A stretch of DNA of 64,000 nucleotides, taken from contig JBBHKE010002584.1 in the NCBI GenBank assembly GCA_037447655.1, positions 115,464 through 179,463 of the forward strand, given 5' to 3'. The notes under the pieces are model-generated. The model was given only the letters and a program-made list of their open reading frames with translations. It made no database searches and had not been told where the DNA came from. The DNA comes from Zygnema cylindricum (Eukaryota; Streptophyta; Zygnematophyceae; Zygnematales; Zygnemataceae). Below, in pieces: positions 33,901 to 45,600 of this stretch. Each line of letters starts with the position of its first letter. The stretch's first letter is position 1. Position numbers and translations under genes: made by a program.

Positions 33901-36900
33901 GAAAAGAGAGAGAGGTACAGAGTCAAAAAGGGAGAGAGAGGTAGACCTAAGGACAGAGAAAGAAATAGTGGGCGAGAGAGAGGGAGAGAGAGAGAAAAAG
34001 AGAGTAACGAGAGAGAAAGGGAGAGAGAGAGAGGGAGAGAGCGGGAGAGAGAAGTGGGTGACAGAGGGGGACGCGGAGTGAAGGAAAGAGGGAGAGAGAG
34101 AAGGATAGAGGGAGAGAGGGGGAGAGGGAGGGGGGGAAGAGGGAGAGAGAGGGGGAGAGAGGGAGAAAGGAGAGAGAGGGATAAGAGGGAGGGAGAGAGA
34201 GAAGGAAAGGGAGAAAGGAAAAAAGGGAGGGAGGGAAAGAGGGGGAGAGAGAGAGGGAGAAAGGGAAGGAGGGAGAGGGAGAGAGAAATAGTAGGGAGGG
34301 AGGGAGAGAGGGAGAGGGGACGGGGGAAAGAAAGAGAGGAAGAGAGGGAGATTGGTGGAGAGGGAGATTGGTGGAGAGGGAGAGAAGGAAAGAGGGAAAG
34401 TGAGGGAGGAAGAAGGAGAGGAAGTGGGAGAGAGAAGGACAGGAGAAAAGGAGGAAGAGAGTGAGAGAGGGAGAGAGGGAGAGGGAAAGAGGGAGAGGGG
34501 AGAGTGGAAAAGTGGGAGCACAGCGGCAGTTTAATAACTACTACATCAATAAACCTCGCTATATATTGTTGTTATAAAGTGAACTCTCTCTGAATTACTG
34601 TGTTTTACAGGATTTGAACTTTGTTCCATGCAATCTCATCAATATTGAACTATAATATTTTCCTATGCTTTATTAGACCGCCATTATTAACGGAGAGTTA
34701 CCAGGATGGTTTCCTTCTAATGCTCATAATCAGATGTCTATTGTTCTGTTATTTGAATATTTCGATGTACTATCATGTTGGTTTTGAACTTGTCCACAAC
34801 TATTTTATTACAATAGTTCAACTGCCCAAAACTCTATTGTTCCAATAAAGTATTGTTAGGTGAAACTATACTAAAAGATAGATACACGGAGTACACTGTG
34901 CTATACAGTCATTTTTATCCCTGCTAACGAACTTACAATCAAACCATCGCCGTGGATGGGGTAAGAGAAAAGAAGTACAAGATGGTAGGAAGAATTAAAC
35001 TCACTTTTTTCCTTTTTCTGCTGAAGCATTCCGCCTCGCTCTCCCTCTCCCTCTCCCTTTCGCTCCCCCTCTCCCTCTCCCTCTCCTCTTTCTCTCCTTT
35101 TCTCCCTCCCCCCGTCCTCTTTCTTATCTTAGGGTTGAAGTAGATGCTAGGAAGTATAACTCACGTTTTGTCTTTTTCTGTCGAAGAAGGAGCATTAGGA
35201 TCATATCTTGTCCTCTTCACCGACTGCTTTGACTTATTATCATCTGCTTTGACTTTTGAAGATCCCAAATTCCCGGAACTTCCCTCTTCACGTTTTCTCT
35301 TTCCGGTTCCGCCCCTTTTCCTGTCCAAGAAAAAAAAAAAAGCCTTGTCATATAAAACATAAAAAAACATTATCATTCGAAAAACTTTGTCGTATAAAAA
35401 AGGAATTAGAAAAGGAAAAAAGAAAGCTAAAACAAAAAAAGAGGAAGACTTGTGAAAAGGACAAGGTCCTTTTTTGTTTTCTTGTTTACCTTATTTTCTT
35501 GGGTAACAAAACCAGTTGCACCATAAATAATGATTAGGTTTACACAGTACCCCCTGAACATGGTTACGTTAAATGATATTTAAACGTTTATACTATGTAG
35601 TTTAAATGTTTTGAACCGTTTTAACCTTCAAAAACTAAAGCAAGCTCGGAAAATTTTGTGAAACGACCGAATTTCATGTTTCGATTTCCTTAATAATGCT
35701 TTTACTTTCTTTGTAGGTTTTGACAATGTGAGGGAAGGAGAGGGACCTTCTGAAACCTAAGTCTTTATTAATTATTAAAAATTATTTAAAATTAATTAAT
35801 TTTATATTAATATAATTAATAATAATAGCTCTCATGGCAAAGAGAGTGAACAACCTACTGGTATGATAAATTGGGTACGATAAATTGGAAATAATAATAT
35901 GGTAAAATTCTAATAATATTGTATGCAATAATATGGTACATATGGTTTATAAAATTATGGTGTATGAAAGTATGGGCATATAATAATATGGTATGGAATA
36001 CTAAGGGTATATGATAATGTGGTGTATATGATAGAATAATCGGATGTCAAATTATCATTTGAACTGAGGTTCATGACAAGTCAAAGATAGGGGACAGGGA
36101 GAGAGGGAGAGAGGAGAGGGGAAAGGGAAGTGGGGGGGGGCATTTCAACCGTCAATCATCATTCCTATTTTTATTAATTTTATTTTATTGTCTTTCATTT
36201 CATTTTATCGTGTTCAAAAATATTTTATCGTGTTTCAATTTTTTTTTGGTTTTATGTTGTGTTTTTTTTGTTATGCTGCTTTTTTATTTTCTTACTATTT
36301 TTTCATTCTCACTAATTGTAAGATTATTTGAAATTATTTATACTTGAATTTGTTAATAATCTTACATCTTCATGAGGCAATAATAAAGTTGAAAATTGAC
36401 TCACGAGGCGTTACTGGAAACTGTTATCCGCTTTTTTGCTTTTTTCGCCTTTGAAACAGCTGTCCCTTTCTTAGCTCTTGGCGTCCGTACATCCAGCCCA
36501 ACCGGCTCCCCATCCTGTTCCTCACTTTTGTCCGCTTTCTGTTTCTTACTTTTGTCCTCTTCCTGTTCCTCACTTTTGTCCTCTTTCTGTTTCTTACTTT
36601 TGTCCTCTTCCTGTTCCTCACTTTTGTCCTCTTCCTGTTTCTTCTCCTTTTCCAGCTTCTTCCCCTTTTCCTGACTCTTTCCAGCAGGAGTTTTCTGCTT
36701 CTCATTTTTTCCCTCTTTCAACTTTTGCTTCTCTCTCTCACTCTCCTCCGCCTCGTTTTCCCTCCGAACCTGTTTCCCAACCTGGTTCGGAGCCTCCTCC
36801 CGAACTTGTTTTCTTTCCCGTTTGTTTTCCCTGTCATCTGATTCGTACGAGGATAAGTCCAAAAAAACAGGTTCACTGGAGGATTCCGTTTTAGGGTTTC

Positions 36901-36952
36901 CACTTTTACTGCGACTGCGGAGCCTTCGGTGCATCGCTGCAACTTTTTCCAA
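30916..36952 (-). CDS. Tentative B3-domain DNA-binding protein gene
   Basis: Minus-strand pieces that may form one nuclear protein gene. Exon A, 36952-36405 (the ATG at 36934 is also possible), is Lys/Glu-rich with 'EDKSEEQ/EDKSKKQ' repeats and ends at GTGAGT. Exon B, 35320-35165, joins in phase and reads KRGGTGKRKREEG to SSTEKDKT. A possible 16-base micro-exon, 35020-35005, adds RKRKK, a basic nuclear-signal-like string. Exon C, 31802-31695, is open and phase 0 (EGIVVVVKKDKKFM before GTAAGG). The last segment, about 31107-30916, ends in a B3-like pattern: ISGEGWISFLNENDL, DCVLF, VLRAEVFRK, stop. The Gly-Trp..Phe..Asn.Leu..Asp.Cys.Phe signature is typical of plant B3/REM domains. The junction between C and the last segment does not resolve: an A run and a TGA lie upstream. 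A missing exon, an indel or a pseudogene is possible. Confidence 0.45.
31810..34520. repeat. Polypurine megatract (GGGA/GAGA), about 2.7 kb, interrupted
   Basis: The plus strand is almost pure A/G at 31815-32140, 32628-33118 and 33180-34515, with GGGA, GAGA and AAAG units. Two normal-composition islands interrupt it (32141-32627 and 33119-33180). Long open frames on both strands (Arg/Glu/Gly or Ser/Leu/Pro) are composition artefacts. On the minus strand it is a huge pyrimidine tract that ends 8-10 bases before the acceptor proposed for B3 exon C. Confidence 0.9.
32486..32630 (+). other. Short frame with signal-peptide-like start between purine tracts
   Basis: From ATG 32486 the frame gives a hydrophobic start (LYLPFIYLSFFAFLSV) and then NSTGYWPLNATSN, which resembles the mature start of some secreted lectin-like proteins. 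It then runs directly into the purine tract. No donor site or further exon is convincing. Confidence 0.18.
34550..35004. other. No gene recognised
   Basis: Ordinary AT-rich sequence, probably intronic if the B3 model holds. The stretch at 34990-35030 repeats about 40 bases from the end of B3 exon B (AGAAAAAG, GTGAGTT, CTTCCTA on the minus strand), so the micro-exon may be part of a local duplication. Confidence 0.35.
35033..35120. repeat. CTCCCT pyrimidine tract
   Basis: CT/CCCT-rich run on the plus strand. It is purine on the sense strand of the B3 model, unlike the other gene-linked tracts. Confidence 0.75.
35460..36400. other. AT-rich intron-like segment with ATAATATGGTA repeats
   Basis: Imperfect ATAATATGGTAT/C words recur at 35895-36025. 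A short GGGAGA tract is at 36090-36125 and T-rich sequence follows. No coding frame was found. It fits intron 1 of the B3 model. Confidence 0.5.
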
Positions 36953-37267
36953 AAAAGAAGAAAAGAAAAAAAAGAGAACCGAGGAAAGAAAGGTAGGGAA
37001 GTTACGACATGAGTGGGAGGGAGTGCCAAAGGTGTGCGCAGGAATAGAAAGGAGAGAAGGACAGAGGCAGAAGAAGAGAGGAAAGGTGAAGAGAGACGGA
37101 AGCTACAGTGCAGTGCAGTGCCGTACAGTTTCAGTAACCGGTCACTCTTTCGTGCGGTCTTCCCGCCAAAAGCCAAATTTTCAAAGTTTTGATTTGAATA
37201 TTTTAACCGACAGTAAACTGTACCGTTTGCGGTTGTATTAAATGTATTTCCAATTTGTAATTAGTCT
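36953..37267. other. Upstream region of B3 model; no gene
   Basis: Purine-rich 36953-37095 on the plus strand, then CGTAC-containing sequence. It may hold the promoter and leader of the minus-strand gene; no core element is clear. Confidence 0.35.
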
Positions 37268-37726
37268 AGTGTTGTGTATCGCCAGGGTTTTGCCGATAAT
37301 CGATATGTATCTTCTTTTGGCTTGCCCATTATCGATATATTGGCACGATATATGAACACGGTGTTATCGCCGATAAAAAACCGAAAATATCTGTTTTTTA
37401 TCGCGATAACACCTGTACCAATAACTATCGGCGATAGTTGTACGCTTCGTACCGTACAGCTATACGGTCTATTCCGTCGTACTGAACCGCCGTAATTCCG
37501 TTATACAGAGTACGGAACAGATTGTTATAGTGGCATGCCACGCTATAAAAAGTGAAAAAATAAAATCCAGTATATTATATAGTAATATTATACAGCGTAT
37601 TATATTTTTTCCATTTATCTCGCCAATAAGGAATTTGTTGGTGTCAGAGCAATATATCGGGACCCCTAACTATTCGATAACCAATAGCTATCGGTGCGAT
37701 AAGTTTTTTGCCGATACACAACACTA
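37268..37726. mobile_element. hAT-like MITE, second copy, right side altered
   Basis: Termini TAGTGTTGTGTATCG and CGATACACAACACTA match the family at 21875 and 62839. The interior is rich in ATCGATAT, CGATAA and ATCGCGATAA. The 8 bases before it (AATTAGTC) are not repeated after it: its final TA is also the first TA of a pogo left terminus, so a later event used or replaced that boundary. Confidence 0.8.
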
Positions 37727-38390
37727 CACCGCGAATCGTAATTAGAGTAAATTACTCTAATTCGGTCGCTCGAAATTTCGACTCTATCACATCAAATAGA
37801 GTAATCGATTCTAATTTTTTCATTATTCTAATTTAGGTGAGGTTTAATTAGCGTAAAATTTTTTAATATAGGTTATTTTTAAATAGTGTAGAGTACGGAC
37901 GTCGTCAGGCCGTGCAAATTTGTACTTTTATAAGTAAAAAGGTACAAATTATGATTTAAAAGAGTCACGCTCGCACGTGAAATCGCACTAAACAAAACTG
38001 ACCAAATACATAACGAAAAATGACCGTTCGCATGTCTCCGTCCAGCAACAGCATGGTTGTCCGTGTGAACATTGAGAAAAGTTTACATGTGAAAATGGAA
38101 TTGTAAAACGGCGACAACGCGTATATGCCCTAATTCTAATGTTAACTTTATACATGTTGTTTGGCATTCCGCGTATTCAGTTTAGATAGGGAACTTGACA
38201 GCAAATAGAAGTGAAAATGTACTCTAATTTAGGAGTACGTCTGTTTTAGCGTAAAGATTTACCCTAATATGACCAAACTTACCAAAATGACCCTTAAAAA
38301 GAGTAACTTTTAGCTGTAATAGGGGTGAATGATCACACTGGGACACGAATTAGAGTAATACACTAAAAAAAAATAGAGTAAATATACAGC
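37725..38390 (+). mobile_element. Pogo-type element left end (copy D)
   Basis: Starts TACACCGCGAATCGTAATTA and is a perfect 26-bp inverse match to the right termini at 48034-48059 and 62758-62783. ACTCTAATTCGGTCGC and repeated GAGTAA/ACTCTAAT words follow. The first ~220 bp match the left end beginning at 63782. Where this copy stops is unclear: either near 38390 as a deletion derivative, or at 48059 as one 10.3-kb element. Confidence 0.75.
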
Positions 38391-38584
38391 ATTAGGCGTG
38401 GATGATATGTGGCGTAGGGTAACGCCAAATGCGGACAGACCCCACAAAATAGATTCTTTCCTGCACCAATCACAGCCACTCTCTGTCTTTTGATTCCAGG
38501 TATCTGACGACATCGCCGCCATCTTGGAAATCTATCCACTTTTTCAATAGGGATATTTAAAATTCTCTCCTCCTCCTCCACCGC

Positions 38585-41071
38585 CATGGATCTCACCTTG
38601 TCCACGTCATCGTTTTCACGCCATTTGCGGACCTTTGATGAAGGAGGAGACAAAATTGCTTTATTGATGGAGTCAGATTTAAATTCAAATCCGGAAATTA
38701 AATGAGGGTTATTATCAAAAGCAAATCGAGAATTGATATCGCAATGGGACTTCAAATCGGAATTGGGATTAAAACTTGATTCAAAATTGGAATCAATTTC
38801 GGAAACTAAAAAAGAAGAAACAGGAACATAATTGAAATTCGAATCAAAATCAAAAATCCCAGAAACAATTTTAGAAATTTCGGAAGCCGAATTTTAAATT
38901 AGGTTTGAATCAAAAATTTGGTTTTATTTGGAAAATGATTCGAAAACAGGTTCGAATACAGGTTCAGATTTAGAATTAGATGTCAACTCAGCAGTACAGG
39001 AAAATGGAGAAGAAGAATGGAGTATGGAAAGGGATTTAAGTTTTGTTATGAGAGAGGCAATCCGGTTTGGAGAATCAGAAAAAAGAGATTCGGCAATAAT
39101 GAAAATTCGTGGACGGCATTACCTTGTGAGCTATTCTTGTCTCCTTCCCCTTTCCTTGAATGAAGATGTAACTTTAACCTTGCTAAACTAACCAATTTTA
39201 AAATTTCGATAAATGACGTTCCGTATGTCTGCGATTAGAGGTAAATGTTTCTAAGAATCGGTTAAATCTCAATTTTTATGATATAAGAGAAAGTTTTGTT
39301 TAAAAAGGAAGGAGAATAATATCCTATTTCTGACCCACCCGTTATTTTAGCTCTTCATGAAAATCAAATAATTTCATACACACTGTGTTATTAACATTGT
39401 CTTATCTCCAAAATATGGTTTTTTGTTTCCATTTTTCAAAACTTTGAGCCATTCGGTGAAGCTCCTGAAATGGGAAAGATCTCGGAGAAAAAAGTTACTT
39501 CATTTTTTCATCATTTGGCATATCCTACTGAAGATGCATAATTAAATTTTCCATAATTTAAATGGAAGTTTTGTCTCGGAGTGGGGCAGGTGGCACCTGA
39601 GATTCAAAGGGAGCTCCAGTTGAGCCGCTCACGAGGCCAAAAAGATGATGGAAAACCGATTCATATCCTTTTGTATGTTTTTAATATGCTTTTCAGTATG
39701 TTTTTTATTGTGTTTTCTAATATGTTGTCGCACAATTTTGTGCCAAGGTTTGGGGCTAAAGGCAAAAAAATGGTGACTAAAATGTAACTTTTTTTGCATT
39801 CTCGTTTTTCCAACATGGTTTTTTTTTGTCCAGTTTGTCTTAGAAGTTGATGTGACGGACATGATTCAGTCTAAAACTGAAATTGTCTTGTCAATTAGGA
39901 TAGCATGGAGGCTGTGCACCAAATGCGATAGTATAAAAAGATATATGGTTTTTATACTTTTTCAAGTCGATGCCTTAATTCATCAACACATGGATCCGTG
40001 GTTGTCACGACATCCTCGATGGACGAGTACTATCAGAGTCTCCCAGATGTGGGCATTAGTATGGACGAGGATTAGGTTTGGAGTTGAAGGAGAGTGAGAA
40101 GAGGGAAAACATGGCGGACATTTTTGTAAAAGCTTCGGATCTAGACAGTCTCGAGAAACTTAAAGAAGTTTTGCCGGATGAGGTCAGTTTTATGGAGGGG
40201 GGAAGGGAAAGGAATATTATTTTTTCATTTGGGTTTTGCATTAAGTTTGTAAATTACATTGAAATTGTGTTTCTGTGTCAAATTTCACATTTCATATGTT
40301 GTAATGTTTGTGTATGTTTACATGATGTTAACATGATGGTAAGTGAGTGACATATATCATATAAACAAATATATAAACATACAAATTTATGTAAACAAAT
40401 GTATAGTTTTGGGTTTACTTTAGTATTAATATTTTTATTTAAGCCTTTATAGTGTGGAAGATTCTTAACTTCTTACCAAATAAAAAAAAAACAGAATTTC
40501 AACGCTGTTCCATGTTCAGGGGCCAAAATAAAACCGGCATCAAAATTATTGTTGCTAACTTTAATAGCAATTCAAGGTAAAAGTTCACTACGGTAAAACT
40601 ATAAATTATTATAAAGATATACGTTGCAATAAAAGCGAAATTTCAAATCTTCTGAAAAAAAAAACATTTTTTTTCCCTCGCAATTTTATTTATTTTACAA
40701 TCTTCTCGTCACCACTTTTTAACACTTTTTAACGGCTTTTCTTTAGAACATAAAGTCTTTAAACTCTGTTTCACATGTATTACAACCACTTGAAATTTGC
40801 GATAGATTTATTCCATTTTAACTATAAAATACAAATGCTATAAATTTTCAGTCAAATTTTCTATCCTTGTTGATTTCCTATCATTTTTTCGTTAATTTTC
40901 TTTTGTCGATTTCTGCCCATTTTCTATTGAATTTAATGTTGACTTTCTGCTGTTTTTCTGCCGATTTTCAGTTGATTTTCATTTCGATTTTTCATAAATT
41001 TTCACATGTTGTTTCAATTTTTGTTTCAGAGAATAAGTGAACTTCTGGAGGATTGTTTCCGATGCATTTGA
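38585..41071 (+). pseudogene. Unidentified multi-exon gene or captured fragment
   Basis: Plus-strand coding-like pieces. ATG 38585 has a good context (CCGCCATGG) and its frame continues to 39125 (acidic, Ser/Glu-rich, ending MKIRGRHYL before GTGAGC), but it carries stops at 38702, 38834 and 38894. An AG acceptor before 39600 opens VAPEIQRELQLSRSRG, a Pro-Glu-Ile-Gln-Arg-Glu-Leu pattern reminiscent of ubiquitin-binding UBM motifs. A frame ending at 40182 (DLDSLEKLKEVLPDE before GTCAGT) joins in phase to 41030-41071 (RISELLEDCFRCI, stop). The middle exons are not resolved. No family was recognised. The in-frame stops suggest decay, or missed introns in the first piece. Confidence 0.32.
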
Positions 41072-41159
41072 GACGCCTTCAAAAGGGCAAAGGGAGCTTT
41101 GGTCGGACTTAAAAATTTGAAAGATATGGAAGGTTTTGATCGAATGGACAAAAAATCAA

Positions 41160-41860
41160 AAAACAATCTCTCTCTATCTATCTCATTCTTCCTCTCTCCT
41201 TTCCCCCCCTCACTCTCTCACTCCAATCGCTCTTGCTCTCTCTCTCTCTAATAGCTACTCCCTCTCCTATTCGTTTCTCCTATTTTTTCCCCCCTTTCAC
41301 GCTGACGCTCAACTCCTCTCTCTTCCTTATTCCCCTTTCTCTCAATCTCTCTCTTTCTCGCGTCCTCTCCCTCTCTTCCTCCATCATCTCTCCATCACTC
41401 TTGCTAACAGTCCCTCTCTCTCACAATTTGTTATCTTTCTTTCCCTATCTTTGTCTTTTTATCTCTTTATTAGACCCTCTCATTTTCAATCTCTTGCCTC
41501 ATCTCTTTATACCACTCTTTCTCCCTTCCTTTTTGAATCTCCCCCCCCCCCCCCCCCCCCCTTCCCTTTTGAATCAGCGCCCCCCCAATTATTGCCTCAT
41601 CAAATATCCCTCATCCTCTCCCTACCTTATTCTCCCTCTCTCCTCCGATTATATTCCCTCTTCTTCTCTCACCCCTTTTCTCCCTTTCTTTTGCATCTGC
41701 CACTCCCTCCAAATTCGCTCTCTCTAACACTTTCCGTGCCCCTTTCCATCCCTCTCCCTCACTTTAATATTTTAACTCTCTGTTTGTCTGCTTCTTTATT
41801 GCTTACATTTTTTTTACTGCTTACTTTTTTTTTACTGGCGGCGTATACATTCCCATTAAA
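41160..41860. repeat. Pyrimidine-rich low-complexity tract with C run
   Basis: CTCTCT/CCCT/TTCC-rich on the plus strand, with an uninterrupted C run at about 41541-41562. Two overlapping Ser/Leu/Pro-rich frames are composition-driven. It lies just downstream of the unidentified plus-strand gene. Confidence 0.85.
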
Positions 41861-42604
41861 TTTTTTAGAAGATGGATTCGCTTTAGTGGATGTACATTAC
41901 ATGCTACAATAGTTTAAGTTTACATAGTAAAGCAGTAGGAATAAGTATTTTTTTTACATCATTGTAATGAAATTTTGTGTACATGAAATATTATTAAGCC
42001 AATGTGACACCAAAGAGAATGTTATGAATCCATATCCTATTGATGTATGAAATTCCTGCGTTTTTACCGATTGGTTTTGTTTTGTACATGTTTGCCTTTG
42101 CTATGGAACGATGACAAGTCATCTCGTTTGTCATGAGTGATAAGACAGTGTCGTCGCTGGAAAACCAACCAGCACCAATAAACTCGCATCGCTGAACAAA
42201 TTAGGGTTAAATAGTCTATGTTCTTGCTACTTCTGCAGCCAGCGATGAGGCTAGCATGTCGTTTAATAGCAACCACTTAACAAAGAGCACGGTGGTGTAA
42301 TCAATAGACACACAAAGGGTTTGTTTCTTTCCAACATCATGATGCCGATAGGTGAATAACACACACATAAACTCATAGAACATGGTGAACCTACGCACAT
42401 ACACGCACTCATACATTGCAAAAATAAAATCATATTTCGTTAAATGGTTATATTATACAACGTTTTGGTCAACATACTAAAAACCCAATGTAAAAGCACT
42501 AAAGATAAGCCAAAAAAGACGAAAACTACAAAACTACGACACACGTTCACTCTTTGATCCACGAAATAAACACACATGGAGTATGCTTTAGCATTACCAA
42601 AGGC
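41861..42604. other. No gene recognised
   Basis: Sequence 3' of the pogo transposase. No inverted terminus matching TACACCGC was found here, so a nearer left end for that element is not evident. Confidence 0.4.
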
Positions 42605-45600
42605 CTAATATTCGTCCCCTTCTGTGAATTGTTCGTCCGTAATCTCGTCTCCTTGAGTTCCGGCGTCGGCGTTGTGAGAATCTCCATGGGATTCTCGTGC
42701 CCTTGGTAAGGGAGGCGGCACTTCTTCGCCGTCAAAACGGTTTCGGTGCTTGTTGATGATGCATTGCAACTGATGTGTAAGCATTCCCTCCTCCCATGTC
42801 CCGTCCTTCAATGACAACCCACACTATATCATAGCTTTTTTCGCGTATCCGATCCCATCCTTGTCTTTCATGGAGTTAACTTCTCGGATGGAGTCCCTAG
42901 CCAATTCGAGAAAAAACCTTTTCCCCGGCCCTATTAACTTTCCAAACCAACCTCGATTAGAGGGTTGTGACCACTGTTCATTCTTAACCCCCGACATCTT
43001 CCAATTTTCCCACTTCCTACTCCAAGCCTTCTTTATTTTTTATATAACGAAAGAATCTGCCGGTTGCACCAAGTGAGTAGCACTCGGTGGAAAGAAGTGT
43101 AACACCGTATTTTTGGCAGCCAAAACGCGGTTTAGCTCCTCGGACATGTTATGACCTCCGCAATTATCGAGGAAGACTATTTAATGTCGACCATAGGGAT
43201 CGACTTAATACGATCTCCGGTCCTCAAACCATTGGGGGAAGACTCTCTTGTCGTTCCAACCCTTGGGACCCGTGCGATAGCACACACCTATTATTGGCGA
43301 CATGGAAAAACAATGCATTAAAATAAAAAACATGAAGGAGGGAAAGAAGGAGAAAGGGGATGAAAAAAATGAGGGGAGAAGAAAGGGAGAGGGAAAAAAC
43401 ACAAAATTCAAAACAAACAAAATAATACAAGGGGGTGTATACCTGGAATATCGTCGGGGAGATTGCGAATCGGATAACTCCTATTTCGGTTTGTGAGAAT
43501 AAGCATGGGTGCTTCAATACATGCATTCACTCCTCCGGTGAGACGCACCATCAAAGTCATGGATTCACCTCCACCAGCAACGTCGGCATACTTCACCACT
43601 TCATCGCCACGGAAGCCTAATGTCTTGCCATTGTCCATATTCAATATCAAGTGGGTCTCATCCATATTCTCCACTAAATCTTCGTCGAACTCACCTAGTT
43701 CATACAATGAAGATAACGACAACGAAACAAATATGAGTTAAAAAATGTTAGTACTTTAGGTTTAATAAAATCAACAATTTTGACACAAAAAAATAAATTA
43801 TAATGTTATATGTAGCAATAATGTATAAGTCTTACCCGAAAGGAAGCCCCTTTTCAAAACACCTAAGTGATAAGCCACGGTTTTCTCAATGTGTTCCTCC
43901 TTTTCCGGACTACATTGTAATTTGCCTTTTTGGGCACGGATTAAGATGTTGTGTTTCTCATGAAACCTTTGGATCCACCTTTTTGTAATTCGTGTAGTCC
44001 TCTCACGTCCGAATTCGTCAAAAAACTCCGGTGCATGCTCCTCTTTCAAACGTATTATGATGTCGTACGCCATCTCTTGCACAATTGTCGTAGAAAGTTT
44101 CATGCCCGCCTTTTTAAATCGATGAAAATCCTCAAGTAATTCTTCATGAAGACGGGTCACCCATGGCGTTTCCTTCCTTCCCCTACCCGGTAATGCTTTC
44201 ATTACCGCCACATTTCGTTTACCGAAGCCCGACGTCGACAACGTATTAGTCGTATCTCTTATACCTCTTACTATGGCCACCCTTTCGACCCACCATCTCC
44301 TTGCTTTTTGATACTCTGTAAATGAAGAGAAGAAGTAAATAACATCATCTGTAAAATGGGGTTAGTAATGCAGATACATAATTAAATAGATAGGTAGACA
44401 GATATATAGATAGATAATTAGTTAGATATATAGATAGTTAGATTAGACACATAATTAGATTAGACAAAAAATTAGATTAGATTGATAGTTAGATTAGATA
44501 AATAGTTAGATTATAGGCTGATTAGATTGACTGACAAATTAGATAGTTAGGGAGATAAATACATTAGATACATAACTAGATTCGACAAATTATTAGATTA
44601 TATAGATAGTTAGATTAGATAGATAGTTAGATTATAGGCAGATTAGATAGTCAGACAGATTAGATAGATAGGGAGATAAATACATTAGATACATAACTAG
44701 ATTGGACAAATTATTAGATTATATAGATAGTTAGATTATAGGCTGATTAGATAGACAGACGGATTAGATAGATAGGGAGATAAATAGATTAGATACATAA
44801 CTAGATTCGACAAATTATTAGATTATATAGATAGTTAGATTAGATAGATAGTTAGATTATAGGCAGATTAGGTAGACAGAGAGATTAGATAGATAGGCAG
44901 ATAATTAGATTAGATACATAATTATATTAGACAAATTATTAGATTATATAGATAGTTAGATTAGATAGATAGTTAGATTATAGGCAGATTAGGTAGACAG
45001 AGAGATTAGATAGATAAGGAGATAAATACATTAGATACATAACTAGATTCGACAAATTATTAGATTATATAGATGGTTAGATTATAGGCAGATTAGATAG
45101 ACAAACGGATTAGATAGATCGGGAGATAAATAGATTAGATACATAACTAGATTTGACAAATTATTAGATTATATAGGTAGTTAGATTAGATAGATAGTTA
45201 GATTATAGGTTGATTAGATAGACAGACGGATTAGATAGATAGGGAGATAATTAGATTAGATACATAATTAGATTAGACAAAAAATTAGATTAGATTGATA
45301 GTTAGATTAAATAGATAGTTAGATTATAGGCAGATTAGATAGACAGACAGATTAGACAGATAGGCAGATAATTAGATTAGACAAAAAATTAGATTAGATT
45401 GATAGTTAGATTAGATAGATAGTTAGATTATAGGCTGATTAGATAGACAGACAGATTAGATAGATAGGGAGATAAATAGATTAGATACATAACTAGATTC
45501 GACAAATTATTAGATTATATGATAGTTAGATTAATAGATAGTTAGATTATAGGCAGATTAGATAGTCAGACAGATTAGATAGATAGGGAGATAAATAGAT

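Noticed and set aside
31806-34521. Very long Arg/Glu/Gly and Ser/Leu/Pro open frames (up to ~306 codons)
   Set aside because: Pure purine or pyrimidine tracts contain few possible stop codons, so length here is not evidence of coding.
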